Positions 7,424 through 16,861 of a stretch of 21,186 nt of DNA are shown in pieces. The first letter of the stretch is position 1. Each line of letters opens with the position of its first letter. The position numbers and the translations under genes are program-made. The notes beneath the pieces are model-generated. The model worked only from the letters and a program-made list of their open reading frames with translations, did not search any database and was not told the origin of the DNA. Source of the stretch: an uncultured Candidatus Melainabacteria bacterium (lineage in GTDB: Bacteria > Cyanobacteriota > Vampirovibrionia > LMEP-6097); NCBI GenBank assembly GCA_937927525.1, contig CALBDR010000202.1:1-21186 (forward strand). The letters are read 5' to 3'.

Positions 7424-8424
7424 TAAAACTTCACCTTTGCTTCCATAATAGCTCTTTCGAGGACAGCCATTCTTACAGCAACGCCATTTGCAACCTGTCT
7501 AAAAATAAGAGAATTAGGAGCTTCTACCATTTCATCATCGATTTCGACACCTCTATTAAAAGGTGCTGGATGCATAATCTTCGCTCCATCTTTCATCATC
7601 CTAGCTCTATCAGTAGTAAGTCCATACTTTTCACGATACTGCCCTAAACTATAGTTATGTCTCTCATTTTGAATCCTTAACATCATTACTATATCTGCTT
7701 TATAAATCGCTTCATCCATGTCTGGAACTACTTTTACTTTATCTAAAATCGCCTGAGCTGTAGTCTCAGAGTAAGCATAATTCGCTCTAGCTGTTTTTAT
7801 AGAAACTATCTCTAGGTCTGGGATGAATTCATCTGGGCCACAAATCATAATGTTAGCTCCGAAGCGAGAAAGAGTCTGAATCGAAGATCTAGCAACTCTA
7901 CTGTGTTTAACATCACCTACTATTGCAATATTCAAATCCTCAATTCTAGGAAATTCTTGCATAATCGTCATCATGTCGAGTAAAGCCTGAGTTGGGTGAT
8001 CACTCACTCCTGCTCCAGCATTAACAAGAGCTACATCATGCATCTGATCAGCGATAGACCCTAAAAGGTTTTCCTCTGTAGACCTAACTATAGCTACTTT
8101 AACCCCCATCGCTTCTAATGTCCTTACCGTGTCATAGAAAGTTTCTCCCTTTTGGGAGCTTGAACTTTTAAAATCAAAGTTTAAAACATGAAGATTAAGC
8201 TTTTTAGCAGCCACTTCGAAAGAAAATCTAGTTCTAGTACTAGGTTCAAAGAACAGATTACAAACTATAGGTTTACTTAAAGATTTTAAGGATTCAGGAA
8301 CCTCATCATCCTGATGTTCAGCCCAGTACTTAGCTCTATCTAAAATCCTAAGGATTTCTTCATTACTAAGGTCTGCAATCGAAATTAAGTGCTTCGTATA
8401 CATACCAAAAATTGATTTTAGCAT
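7423..8424 (-). CDS. pyrB: Aspartate carbamoyltransferase catalytic chain
   Basis: This is the second step of pyrimidine synthesis: carbamoyl phosphate plus aspartate gives carbamoyl-aspartate. The carbamoyl-phosphate loop FFEPSTRTRFSFE is at residues 58-70. HPTQALLD is at 143-150, and HPAPFNRGVE at 285-294. These separate it from ornithine carbamoyltransferase, which would have an HPxQ...HCLP pattern. At 333 aa it is longer than the usual 300-310. The extra part seems to lie around residues 205-230. The start at 8424 is preceded by AAGG eight to nine bases upstream; the next Met (residue 8) lacks such a site. It follows mnmA by 51 bases and overlaps pyrK by one. No regulatory chain (pyrI) is seen. 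Confidence 0.96.
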   Translation of the reverse strand: MLKSIFGMYTKHLISIADLSNEEILRILDRAKYWAEHQDDEVPESLKSLSKPIVCNLFFEPSTRTRFSFEVAAKKLNLHVLNFDFKSSSSQKGETFYDTVRTLEAMGVKVAIVRSTEENLLGSIADQMHDVALVNAGAGVSDHPTQALLDMMTIMQEFPRIEDLNIAIVGDVKHSRVARSSIQTLSRFGANIMICGPDEFIPDLEIVSIKTARANYAYSETTAQAILDKVKVVPDMDEAIYKADIVMMLRIQNERHNYSLGQYREKYGLTTDRARMMKDGAKIMHPAPFNRGVEIDDEMVEAPNSLIFRQVANGVAVRMAVLERAIMEAKVKF

Positions 8425-8475
8425 TAAGCAGACCTTGCTTCAAAATTTCATTTTTCAGACGATTCCTTAAAGTAT

Positions 8476-9624
8476 CTACAAAACCGAAACACCATCAATC
8501 CAAGCACCACCAAGCACTTTAGCAGTATCCACAGGATCATAAAAGACCATAGCCTGACCTGGAGTAACAGCCTCTACAGGCTCTATGAACTCTACTTCTA
8601 AGTAATCAGAATCTACAGAATCCATATAAACTCTAGCTAGGCTAGGTTTAGAGTTATAACGAATCTTAGTTAGCGCCTCAAACGAATTTTTATCATCTAA
8701 ACTAACTTTAGCAGTCATATTTACTCTGTTTCCAACTGCTTTTTGAGAAAGTAATTCTTCTTTAGTACCGACATAGACTATATTTGCGTCAGAATCTATT
8801 TTAGTAACATAAAGAGGTTCTTTATAGGCGATCTTCAATCCCTTTCTCTGACCGTAAGTATAGTTAAAACTTCCTGTGTGCTTTGCAAGCTCTTCACCAG
8901 TACTAGCTAAAATTATAGGTCCTTCTTTTTCTCCTAAAATTCTAGTTAAATACTCAGAGTTAGTCATACCGTTACTGACAAAGCAAATATCCTGAGATTC
9001 TTCCTTCTTAGCAACACATAAATCTCCAAGCTCAGCAATCTCACGAATCTGTTCTTTAGTAAAATCTGCTAAAGGAAATATAGTTTTAGCTAATTGATCC
9101 TGGTTCAAGCCCCAGAGCATATAGCTCTGATCTTTTTTAGCTTCAACCGGACGATGTAAATCATAATTACTAGTACTTTCATCGAAGCTTAGCTTTGCAT
9201 AGTGTCCAGAAGCTAGGTGACTAGCACCTAAATTCTCTAACGAATACTGAAGTAATGAGCCCCACTTCATGTCATTATTACAAGAAATACATGGTATCGG
9301 TGTCTCACCACGTGCATATGATTCATGAAAATCTTTAATAATTCCATCAGCAAAAGCTTGCCTTAGGTCAACAGCATGATGCTGAACCCCTAACTGGTCA
9401 CAGACTTTAACAGCGTCGACAACGCCGTTATCACAACATTTACCAGAACCAGAAAGTAACCATGCGGTAATACCGAAAACCTCATAGCCTAATTCCTTTA
9501 GTACGTAAATAGCAACAGAACTATCCACTCCCCCACTCATTGCTACAGCAATTTTCGAGTTTGCTGGGTCGGGGAGATGATTACCGTTAACCATTAGGTC
9601 AAGATAGTTCTTAATTTTACTCAT
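8476..9624 (-). CDS. mnmA: tRNA-specific 2-thiouridylase MnmA
   Basis: MnmA inserts sulfur at C2 of the wobble uridine U34 in tRNAs for Lys, Glu and Gln, using ATP to activate the base. The PP-loop SGGVDSS is at residues 30-36. The two catalytic cysteines are Cys115 (in PIPCISCN) and Cys214 (in SQDICFV), both present. SGHYAKL (about 139-145) and YTYGQRKGL are also typical. At 382 aa it is usual in length. The KCCDNGVVDA segment at about 62-71 recalls cyanobacterial homologues, from memory only. The start at 9624 has a good Shine-Dalgarno AAAAGGT about seven bases upstream. It is the first gene of the minus-strand block and divergent from flgK, with 123 bases between them. Confidence 0.97.
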   Translation of the reverse strand: MSKIKNYLDLMVNGNHLPDPANSKIAVAMSGGVDSSVAIYVLKELGYEVFGITAWLLSGSGKCCDNGVVDAVKVCDQLGVQHHAVDLRQAFADGIIKDFHESYARGETPIPCISCNNDMKWGSLLQYSLENLGASHLASGHYAKLSFDESTSNYDLHRPVEAKKDQSYMLWGLNQDQLAKTIFPLADFTKEQIREIAELGDLCVAKKEESQDICFVSNGMTNSEYLTRILGEKEGPIILASTGEELAKHTGSFNYTYGQRKGLKIAYKEPLYVTKIDSDANIVYVGTKEELLSQKAVGNRVNMTAKVSLDDKNSFEALTKIRYNSKPSLARVYMDSVDSDYLEVEFIEPVEAVTPGQAMVFYDPVDTAKVLGGAWIDGVSVL

Positions 9625-9747
9625 AAAATCAACCTTTTAGCTCTTATGATATTACAAATTAGACTTAGAAATCTAGGTAAAAGTCAAAATTTAAGGGTCT
9701 AAATAGTTCATATCCCGTAAATCCCCAAAGTATTCACGTATAAATAC

Positions 9748-11970
9748 ATGAGCATTCAAGGCTTAAACTTATCAGTAAATGGAATGATGGTATCTCAATC
9801 AGGCTTGAGAATCACCGGTAATAATATTGCTAATGTAAACACTGATAACTATACTCGGAAATTAATCAATCAAGAGAATAAGGTTATTCAGGACTTCACT
9901 GGTGTTAAAAGAATTCCGACTAGCGTTACTGTAGAAACAATAGCTAGAGCAAAAGATCAATTTTTAGAAGTCCAGTATGGAAATAATATAACGCAATTAG
10001 GTTTTTTTAAAAGAGTAGCGATAGTAACTGACCAAATTACTCAAATCTTAGGTACACCATCAGATCAAGTAATCAATGAAAGATTAAAGACCTTTTTCAG
10101 TGCAGCAAATGATTTATCATCAGAACCAACGAATTCGACATTTAGAAGAAGTTTCATAGACGCAGCATCTGGTCTTGCTAACAGTATTAATATTGTTGAC
10201 ACTAGTTTAAAGAAAATTAGTGAAGGTGTAAACTCTCCCATCAAAGGAGAATTAAGAAAAACTGTTGATATATTAAATCAAAAGTTAGTAAAACTTTCAG
10301 CTTCTCAAAGACAAATCAATATACTAAGAGCAAACGATATCGACGTCACAAGCTTGGAAGATCAAAGGGACATTCTAATTAGAGAATTACGTGAAATGTC
10401 AGACTTCGATTTTAGAACTAATCTTCAAGGTGATCTCTATGAAGTGAGAATGCCGACTTATCTCTCACCCAACGAAGAAGCAAAAGTCGAAGCTACTGTA
10501 TCTTTTAATGATTTAGACAGCCCGATAGTTCCTGCAATCACAAATGGCAATAGAGTTTTAACTTTAAGTGTTAACGATGGTAACGCAAATGTAACAAACT
10601 TCACAGTAAACTTACCAGAGAATGCTACACCTAGAGAAGCTGTAGAAAGTATTAATCAACATTTTAGAGCCTACGGTGGACTTGGAAGTATGGCATCAAT
10701 TGATAATGCTGGACGAATTGTTTTTGAGACCAGATTAATTGAAAATCACGCTATTAACTCCACTACGAGTATCAGTATTTTAGGACCATCTCCAGCTACT
10801 GCAAGCCTTGGCTTACCTGTCGCCCCAACAACAGTTAATGGTAAAAATCCACTTAATTTAGTGCTTATGGATTCCAGTGGTCTTAAATATCCAGTAGATA
10901 TTGACTTTGGGAATGATGATGTTCAAGATGGCGTCCATCCAACTCAATTATTTTTAAAAGATAGTAATGGAGTTAGATTCGGAACAGTTGATATTAGAAG
11001 AGGCGATCTCGGAGCTCAATTATTCACATTAGAGAAAGCCGTTCCAGATGCGAGAAGAGAACTTAGTACCTTTGCTATTAATTTCAAGAACACTATTAAC
11101 AACTTGCTCAGTGTCGGAACTACAACAAAAAATACTCCTGGCTTAGATTTATTCGTAGGCAATTCAGCCGAAAATTTTGCAGTAAATCCACTAGTAGTTA
11201 ATGACCCTAGCCAACTTGCAGTAGGGGAAGTAAAAGATGCAGGAGGTATAACTGTAAGTGATAACACAATAGTAGCAAAAGTTGCTGACCTCTTCAACGG
11301 TAACTCTGCTGTACTAAATCATAAAAGAGAAGCAGATAAACTTTACATAAAAGCTAGCGACCCAGCTACAAACTTTTCAGTTCTTCCTGTTAATCCATCA
11401 AACATTTATCAAATAAAAGTTAAAGGAACTATAAATGATGGAGCAAACACCTACAATGCTGGTGCTAATAACTTAGGTGGAGATAGCTTAACTCAGGTAC
11501 AGTTTTATGATGAAAGCTATAACCCTATTGGTCCAGTAAATAATCTATCAGGTCCAGGCTTACCAAATACCGAAGCGAACTGGAATGGCACTCCTCCAGC
11601 AGGAGCTGCATTTATCGGTATAAACATGAATGGAGCTAGCTTTGATGATAATAACTTAGCTAATAATTATGGACACTTTGAGATAGAAATCATACCAAAT
11701 TCCGCATCAACAGATACCAGCAGAAGTTTACAAATAGCTTATAGTGAAATGGTTTCTAGATTGAATGAAAACCATTTCAATGCTGATGTAAGCTCCTCAA
11801 CTTATCAAGGGATAATTGATGCAATTGATCTACAGAGAAGTACTTTTGAAGAAGTTTCACTAGAAGAAGAAGCAGCAAATTTAATTAGATATCAAAAAGC
11901 ATTCTCTGCTAACGCTAGAGCTTTCAGTGCAATAAACCAATCTCTTGAAGACGTCTTTACATTCATATAA
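9748..11970 (+). CDS. flgK: Flagellar hook-filament junction protein 1 (FlgK copy 1)
   Basis: FlgK (HAP1) is exported by the flagellar type III apparatus and forms the first junction ring on the hook. The N-terminus has the axial-protein motif NNIANVNTDNYTRK at residues 25-38. The C-terminus has SLEEEAANLIRYQKAFSANA and the usual final helix. At 740 aa it is much longer than enterobacterial FlgK (about 550). One insertion at about 269-346 (LSVNDGN ... GSMASIDNAGRIVFETRLI) resembles the flagellin IN motif. A second at about 552-655, with WNG-PPAGAAF and NYGHFEIEI, looks like a beta-sandwich. No Shine-Dalgarno precedes the ATG; TATAAA lies just before it. It is collinear with FlgK copy 2 at 14603. 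Confidence 0.93.
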   Translation: MSIQGLNLSVNGMMVSQSGLRITGNNIANVNTDNYTRKLINQENKVIQDFTGVKRIPTSVTVETIARAKDQFLEVQYGNNITQLGFFKRVAIVTDQITQILGTPSDQVINERLKTFFSAANDLSSEPTNSTFRRSFIDAASGLANSINIVDTSLKKISEGVNSPIKGELRKTVDILNQKLVKLSASQRQINILRANDIDVTSLEDQRDILIRELREMSDFDFRTNLQGDLYEVRMPTYLSPNEEAKVEATVSFNDLDSPIVPAITNGNRVLTLSVNDGNANVTNFTVNLPENATPREAVESINQHFRAYGGLGSMASIDNAGRIVFETRLIENHAINSTTSISILGPSPATASLGLPVAPTTVNGKNPLNLVLMDSSGLKYPVDIDFGNDDVQDGVHPTQLFLKDSNGVRFGTVDIRRGDLGAQLFTLEKAVPDARRELSTFAINFKNTINNLLSVGTTTKNTPGLDLFVGNSAENFAVNPLVVNDPSQLAVGEVKDAGGITVSDNTIVAKVADLFNGNSAVLNHKREADKLYIKASDPATNFSVLPVNPSNIYQIKVKGTINDGANTYNAGANNLGGDSLTQVQFYDESYNPIGPVNNLSGPGLPNTEANWNGTPPAGAAFIGINMNGASFDDNNLANNYGHFEIEIIPNSASTDTSRSLQIAYSEMVSRLNENHFNADVSSSTYQGIIDAIDLQRSTFEEVSLEEEAANLIRYQKAFSANARAFSAINQSLEDVFTFI

Positions 11971-12058
11971 TTAGACTAGCTAAAAAGTTCAATAATGGTT
12001 AGTAAAATAATCTACAAAATCTAGCAAAAAAACTATAAATTTTGAGCTTAATACATAT

Positions 12059-13333
12059 ATGAGTGGAATTGGACGAATTTCATTTATTCAAGGATTCAGA
12101 GACGTTAGAGAGAATATCCTAGCGAGCCAATCTTCTTACGTTAACAGTAGTTTACAACTAAACTCTGGTGAAAGAATCCTTCAAATAAGTGAAGACCCCG
12201 AAGCAGTAAAAGAGCTAACAATACTCGGCAACCAAGTACTTGAAGCCGAAGAAGTAAGTTCTATAAAAAGCTCTACAGAATCTCTTCTAGAAATTTCAGA
12301 AAGAACAGTCGGTGATATCAAGAACCTAGTGGATCAAGTTAAAACTGATGCTATTTTTGCAAGTAACTCAACAGCAAATGCAAAAGATAGAGAAGCTTTT
12401 GGAGAGGTTTTACTTTCTACTATTGAAAATATTTTTAATTTAGCAAACTCTAGATTAAACGGGCAATATCTTTTTTCCGGTAAACAGTCAGATAAACAAA
12501 CTGTCAGCTTTGATGAAAATGATATTTTTGGAAACACCCAATACCTAGAAGGCGCAGCAAATGGAGGCCCTAGAGAGCTATACAATCTTCAATCAAGTAT
12601 AACCCTTGATACTATTTTTAATTCAACATCTGCTCCTGCCACCATTCAAAGTTCAGCTCCCGTAACTATACCGATCACAGATGGCGGAGACATTCGACTA
12701 GTCATCAATGATGGTAATGGTAATGTTTATGACACCGGTGATATTAACATCCCAGATGGTACAACACCAATAGCGAACGTAATTACAATAATTAATACAG
12801 CAGCAAATGCAGCTGGAATACAGGGTTCAATCGTACAAGAAAACCCAGTAGGATCGCTCGAATTCACAACAAGCTTAATCACAAATAATATTGATAATCA
12901 AAGTGCATCTATCACTATCAGCAATGGAACAACTGTTAACAACACTACAATCTTAGAAGATTTCAATATAATCGGACAAAAAGCTAAGGGTGAAAGCAAA
13001 AACCTTCAAGACACATTAGAATCTTTATTTAATGCTTATAATGCAAATGATGTAGATGCCATAAGAGCGTCAATCACAGATTTGGACGCAAACTTAGAAA
13101 GGCTAGTTGGTAAACAGACTCTAGCTGGTACTTTAATTAATCAATTTCAGGACTCAAGATTTGCAGATGAAGATAGAACCACTTCATTAAAATTAAAAAA
13201 GTCTGCTGTTCAAGATATGCCAATTGCTGAAGCTATAGTCGAAGCTAATCAAGCAAAGCTAATAATGGATACATTATTAAGGAATGCCACTACGGTAGTT
13301 AACGCTAGTGTTTTTAATTTTGTTAACTTCTAA
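12059..13333 (+). CDS. flgL: Flagellar hook-filament junction protein 3 (FlgL copy 1)
   Basis: FlgL (HAP3) sits between FlgK and flagellin and is related to flagellin at both ends. The N-terminal helical part has SLQLNSGERILQISEDPEAV, the typical flagellin/FlgL start. RLNGQYLFSGKQSD near residues 135-148 is a FlgL hallmark. The C-terminal helices end in ANQAKLIMDTLLRNATTVVN. The middle, at about 210-290 (LVINDGNGNVY ... LEFTTSLIT), is an insertion of the IN-motif type also found in the neighbouring FlgK and FlgL proteins. It is 424 aa, against about 300-320 for minimal FlgL. The ATG has no clear Shine-Dalgarno. It follows flgK copy 1 by 88 bases and precedes the second flgL by 12. Confidence 0.88.
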   Translation: MSGIGRISFIQGFRDVRENILASQSSYVNSSLQLNSGERILQISEDPEAVKELTILGNQVLEAEEVSSIKSSTESLLEISERTVGDIKNLVDQVKTDAIFASNSTANAKDREAFGEVLLSTIENIFNLANSRLNGQYLFSGKQSDKQTVSFDENDIFGNTQYLEGAANGGPRELYNLQSSITLDTIFNSTSAPATIQSSAPVTIPITDGGDIRLVINDGNGNVYDTGDINIPDGTTPIANVITIINTAANAAGIQGSIVQENPVGSLEFTTSLITNNIDNQSASITISNGTTVNNTTILEDFNIIGQKAKGESKNLQDTLESLFNAYNANDVDAIRASITDLDANLERLVGKQTLAGTLINQFQDSRFADEDRTTSLKLKKSAVQDMPIAEAIVEANQAKLIMDTLLRNATTVVNASVFNFVNF

Positions 13334-13339
13334 AGGGGA
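13332..13339 (+). promoter_or_regulatory. Shine-Dalgarno of flgL copy 2
   Basis: AAAGGGGA overlaps the stop codon of flgL copy 1 and lies about seven bases before the ATG at 13346. It fixes that start and suggests translational coupling of the two flgL genes. Confidence 0.75.
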
Positions 13340-13345
13340 TAGTAA

Positions 13346-14596
13346 ATGGTAGATAGGTTAAGTACTAGACAAATATATCAACACTTTCATAGAAATATAC
13401 TATCAAACCAGAACCTGTTAGTTGATTCTTCAAATAAAATCAATTCAGGAACAAGCTTCACAAACAACTATGAAGACCCTCGTGGAAATACACTTTCATT
13501 AGACTTTGAAGGGCAGATACTTCAAAACAATCAAACTATTATTAATAGAGAAAATGCTTTAACTGAAGTTGAACTAGCTGAAAATGCAATAGCTAGTGTC
13601 AAAGATAACTTAGATAGGTTAAAAGAAATTGCTATTACTGCCGCAAATGCAACAAGTGACGAATCCATTTTCAGAAGTTTTATTACAGAAGTTAGAAGTG
13701 TAGGTGAAGCGATCATCCAGCTTGGCAATACAAAATCAGGGGAAAAATATATATTTTCTGGTAAACAAAGCAACTTAACAACCTTTGAATTACTTGACCC
13801 AGATGATCCTTTTGATACAACAATTTATAAAGAAGGAAATGATAACAATAGACAAAAATCAACCGAAGGAATTGAATATACTTTTGATATTAGTGATGCA
13901 TTAATAGGTGCTGGTAATTCTGCAACTATTCAGGGTAGAAATCTAGAGCCAATTATCGCTGGACCAGGAACTTTAAGCTTATCTGTAAATGATGGTAACG
14001 ATAATAAATACAACCTCAATATAAATTTTGTAGGTGGTGAGAATAGATTAGCCATAATTACTGCAATCAATGCTGCATTCACAGCAGCTGGTGGTGCAGG
14101 TACTATCGCACAAAGCAGTCCACCATTCCAAGTTCAACTAAACACTTCCTTAATCACAGGTAATAGTACAAATTCAGAAGCAGAAATAGTTATAAATGAC
14201 ACATCAACTCAAGCAATACTAGATGACTTAGGCTTCGGTCAAAAAAGCAATCGTGGGGATGATATTGGTACATTAAGAATTGTAGCTGAACTCGAGACTG
14301 CTCTTAAAAATGGCGACCAAGCAGCAATGCAAGCACTAATCAAACAGATTGATGAAAATACCACAGCTCTATTAGATATCAGAGCAAAAATGGGTTTAAC
14401 AATTCGAAGAATTCAAAATTCCAATGACATTAATGACATACTTGGTAATCAGCTCGAGACAGCTTTATCAAGAGTAAGAGATGTTAATTTTGTAGATGCA
14501 AACTTAGAACTCAATACTGCTCAGTCGAGGTTACAGAGTTCAATTGAAACAGCTGCTAGCTTTTTCAATTCATCATTAAATAATTTCTTGAGGTAA
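13346..14596 (+). CDS. flgL: FlgL-like junction protein (FlgL copy 2)
   Basis: This is a second HAP3-type protein. The N-terminal helices (LSTRQIYQHFHRNILSNQ, then NKINSGTSFTNNYEDPRGN) match the flagellin/FlgL fold, and GEKYIFSGKQSN near 130-141 is the FlgL hallmark. The C-terminal helices contain LGNQLETALSRVRDVNFVDA and finish SAASFFNSSLNNF-like with SIETAASFFNSSLNNFLR. The insertion at about 208-287 (LSVNDGNDNKY ... FQVQLNTSLIT) is the same module type as in FlgL copy 1. Apart from it the two copies are quite diverged, so the duplication is old or one copy was acquired. It is 416 aa. It has a strong ribosome site and is six bases from flgK copy 2. A minor flagellin is a less likely reading. 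Confidence 0.85.
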   Translation: MVDRLSTRQIYQHFHRNILSNQNLLVDSSNKINSGTSFTNNYEDPRGNTLSLDFEGQILQNNQTIINRENALTEVELAENAIASVKDNLDRLKEIAITAANATSDESIFRSFITEVRSVGEAIIQLGNTKSGEKYIFSGKQSNLTTFELLDPDDPFDTTIYKEGNDNNRQKSTEGIEYTFDISDALIGAGNSATIQGRNLEPIIAGPGTLSLSVNDGNDNKYNLNINFVGGENRLAIITAINAAFTAAGGAGTIAQSSPPFQVQLNTSLITGNSTNSEAEIVINDTSTQAILDDLGFGQKSNRGDDIGTLRIVAELETALKNGDQAAMQALIKQIDENTTALLDIRAKMGLTIRRIQNSNDINDILGNQLETALSRVRDVNFVDANLELNTAQSRLQSSIETAASFFNSSLNNFLR

Positions 14597-14602
14597 TTAA
14601 AA

Positions 14603-16828
14603 GTGAGTTTCCAAGGTCTATTAATCAGTTTATCAGGAATGCAAGCTTCTCAAGCTGGCTTAAATGTTACTAATCAAAATATTGCAAATACTAATACTGA
14701 AAACTACTCGAGAAAAGTTGTTAATCAAAATGATGCAAATACATTATACATAGCTCAAAAAGATGTCCCCAGTGGAGTATATGTAGATGAGATTACCAGA
14801 GCAAAGAATTTCTTCTTAGATTTACAGTATAGGAATCATGTTGCTGATGCTAGTTACTACGATGAACTAAGCACAGTAAGCTCAAATATAAATGACCTAT
14901 TAGGTACTCCAGGAAATATTACTATCAATGAAAAACTTCAAGATTTTTATATTGCAGCAAATGATCTTGCAGCGAACCCCGAGTTACCTACTCTAAAAAC
15001 CACATTTGTTAATGCTGCAAAAGCATTGACAGAAAGTTTCAATGCCATTGATGACAGTATGGTTAAAGTAAAAGAAGATATTGACACTATACCTAATGGT
15101 ATTTTAAACAGTGCAGTGCAAGACTTAAATACCACTCTTGAAGCGGTTGCAGATGTACAAAAGCAAATCAACTTACTAAAAGCTATTGGAAGAGACGCTA
15201 CAAGCTTGCAAGATCAAAGAGATGCACTACTAGACAAATTGAATAGTTTTATAGACTTAGATGTCAAGCTAGGACAAGATGGTGAATTTTTCCAAGTAAG
15301 AGCTAATCTTTATGAAAACCCAGGTCTAGGTATTCCTCCAGAACCTGAAATCACTGGTACTGTTGCTTTTACCAATCCAGATAGTAATATTGCAGGTATT
15401 GGAGCAGCAAGCAATACATTAACATTTGATATAAATGATGGTGTAAACCCAACAGTAAGTTACACAGTTAACTTTGAAGCAAATTCAAGTGCAAGGCAAG
15501 TGGTAGAAAGAATAAATCAAACTTTTAGAAATCAGGGCGGTGTCGGAAGCGTGGCCTCCCTGGATGAAAACAATAAACTTTTTTTAAGTAATAGATTAAT
15601 AGAAGGTTCTCAAATAAACGGAAATAGCTCACTTGAAATCACAGGTGGTTCAGCTGTTGCTGCTTTGGGTTTAGCGGGAGTAGTAGGTGTCCCTGTAACA
15701 GGAGTTACTCCGATCAATGTCGTACTATTAGACAGCTCTGGAAAAACTTATGACATTGAGGTAGACCCAGGGAACGGAACCACAGACCCGCACCCAGCTA
15801 AATTAATACTATATGATCAAGCTGGGGTAGAGAGAGGAACTATAGTAAGCACTACTGGTAAAGTAACCGGACTTATCGATGCTAGCAACAAAAGAGTCCC
15901 AGAAATGAAAAAAGAATTATCAGACTTTGCAATGGCTATCAAAGATATGGTTAATGGATTATTCAATGTAGGTAACCAGCTAGACGGTAGTCCAGGTGTT
16001 GATTTATTCACGGGGAACAGTGCTGGAGATTTTGCAGTTACAAAAAATATTATTGATGATAATAGTTTAATTGCCGTAGGAGAAACAACATCAACTGGTA
16101 TTGGAGCTGGTGATAACACTATTATTTCTGAATTAGCTGAATTATTCTTTGAAGATACAGCCGTAGTCAGCGATTCGAGACAAGCAGAAAAATTGTATTT
16201 AAGAGCAGATAGTGCAACCAGAATACAGTCAAATTTAGCTTTAATTCCTGGTGAAAATATCACAATTGATTTTAATGGTTTAGTTGACGATGGTGGAACA
16301 TTAGTAAATGCTGGTAACAATGGAATTGGTGCTGACGGAATGGTAAGAATAGAGTTTGTTGATGCCGCTGGTGGTATCTTACTTACTGATTTTCCGAACT
16401 CTGGTAACCCACCACCAAATGATAAAGTTAGCTGGAATGGTGCCGTTCCAGCAGGTACTGCCTTTGTGAGGTTCTCATCCAATGCAGGCAATGGTGCCAA
16501 TAACTTTAATGATAATGATCTAACAGATAACTTCGGTCATTTCAGTATTGATATTTATCAAAACTCTGCAGGTGTTTCAAAGAACTTTAACACCAAAATG
16601 GCTAAAAGCATCGGTAGTTTAGGTCAGATTGCCAGTATTGATATTGAAAATAGAGATACTTCTGATACATTAAGAGTCGCTATAAACAACCAGAGAATCA
16701 GTATTAGTGGTGTTTCACTCGAAGAAGAAGCTGCCAATTTACTGGTTTACCAGAACGCATTTAGTGCAAATGCAAGAGCTTTCAGCTCGATGAATCAAAT
16801 TTTAGATGAAATTCTACGAATTTTATAA
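14603..16828 (+). CDS. flgK: Flagellar hook-filament junction protein 1 (FlgK copy 2)
   Basis: This is a second HAP1 protein, collinear with copy 1 and almost the same length (741 against 740 aa). The N-terminus has NQNIANTNTENYSRK, and the C-terminus SLEEEAANLLVYQNAFSANA. The IN-type insertion is at about 271-348 (FDINDGVNPTV ... LFLSNRLIEGS). The beta-rich insertion is at about 550-656 (VSWNGAVPAGTAFVRF ... NFGHFSIDIYQNS). The start is GTG at 14603, with GAGG overlapping the flgL copy 2 stop as the ribosome site; the MSFQGL start matches copy 1. The order K1-L1-L2-K2 means this copy pairs with FlgL copy 2. Both FlgKs look intact, so neither is a relic. Confidence 0.93.
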   Translation: MSFQGLLISLSGMQASQAGLNVTNQNIANTNTENYSRKVVNQNDANTLYIAQKDVPSGVYVDEITRAKNFFLDLQYRNHVADASYYDELSTVSSNINDLLGTPGNITINEKLQDFYIAANDLAANPELPTLKTTFVNAAKALTESFNAIDDSMVKVKEDIDTIPNGILNSAVQDLNTTLEAVADVQKQINLLKAIGRDATSLQDQRDALLDKLNSFIDLDVKLGQDGEFFQVRANLYENPGLGIPPEPEITGTVAFTNPDSNIAGIGAASNTLTFDINDGVNPTVSYTVNFEANSSARQVVERINQTFRNQGGVGSVASLDENNKLFLSNRLIEGSQINGNSSLEITGGSAVAALGLAGVVGVPVTGVTPINVVLLDSSGKTYDIEVDPGNGTTDPHPAKLILYDQAGVERGTIVSTTGKVTGLIDASNKRVPEMKKELSDFAMAIKDMVNGLFNVGNQLDGSPGVDLFTGNSAGDFAVTKNIIDDNSLIAVGETTSTGIGAGDNTIISELAELFFEDTAVVSDSRQAEKLYLRADSATRIQSNLALIPGENITIDFNGLVDDGGTLVNAGNNGIGADGMVRIEFVDAAGGILLTDFPNSGNPPPNDKVSWNGAVPAGTAFVRFSSNAGNGANNFNDNDLTDNFGHFSIDIYQNSAGVSKNFNTKMAKSIGSLGQIASIDIENRDTSDTLRVAINNQRISISGVSLEEEAANLLVYQNAFSANARAFSSMNQILDEILRIL

Positions 16829-16861
16829 AGCCTTAACTGATCCATAACGAAAATAGCTTAC

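Noticed and set aside
9678..9704. Possible sigma28-type promoter before flgK copy 1: TAAA, 15 bases, GTCTAAAT
   Set aside because: The spacing is right but the second half matches GCCGATAA at only four of eight positions, which chance explains in AT-rich DNA.
9739..9744. TATAAA just before the flgK copy 1 ATG as a -10 box
   Set aside because: It ends three bases before the ATG, so the transcript would begin at or after the start codon. No -35 is seen at the right distance.
15817..16500. Open frame of 227 codons on the minus strand inside flgK copy 2
   Set aside because: It is a shadow of a long, biased coding sequence. The translation is rich in Ser, Pro and Leu with no family resemblance, and the plus-strand FlgK is certain.
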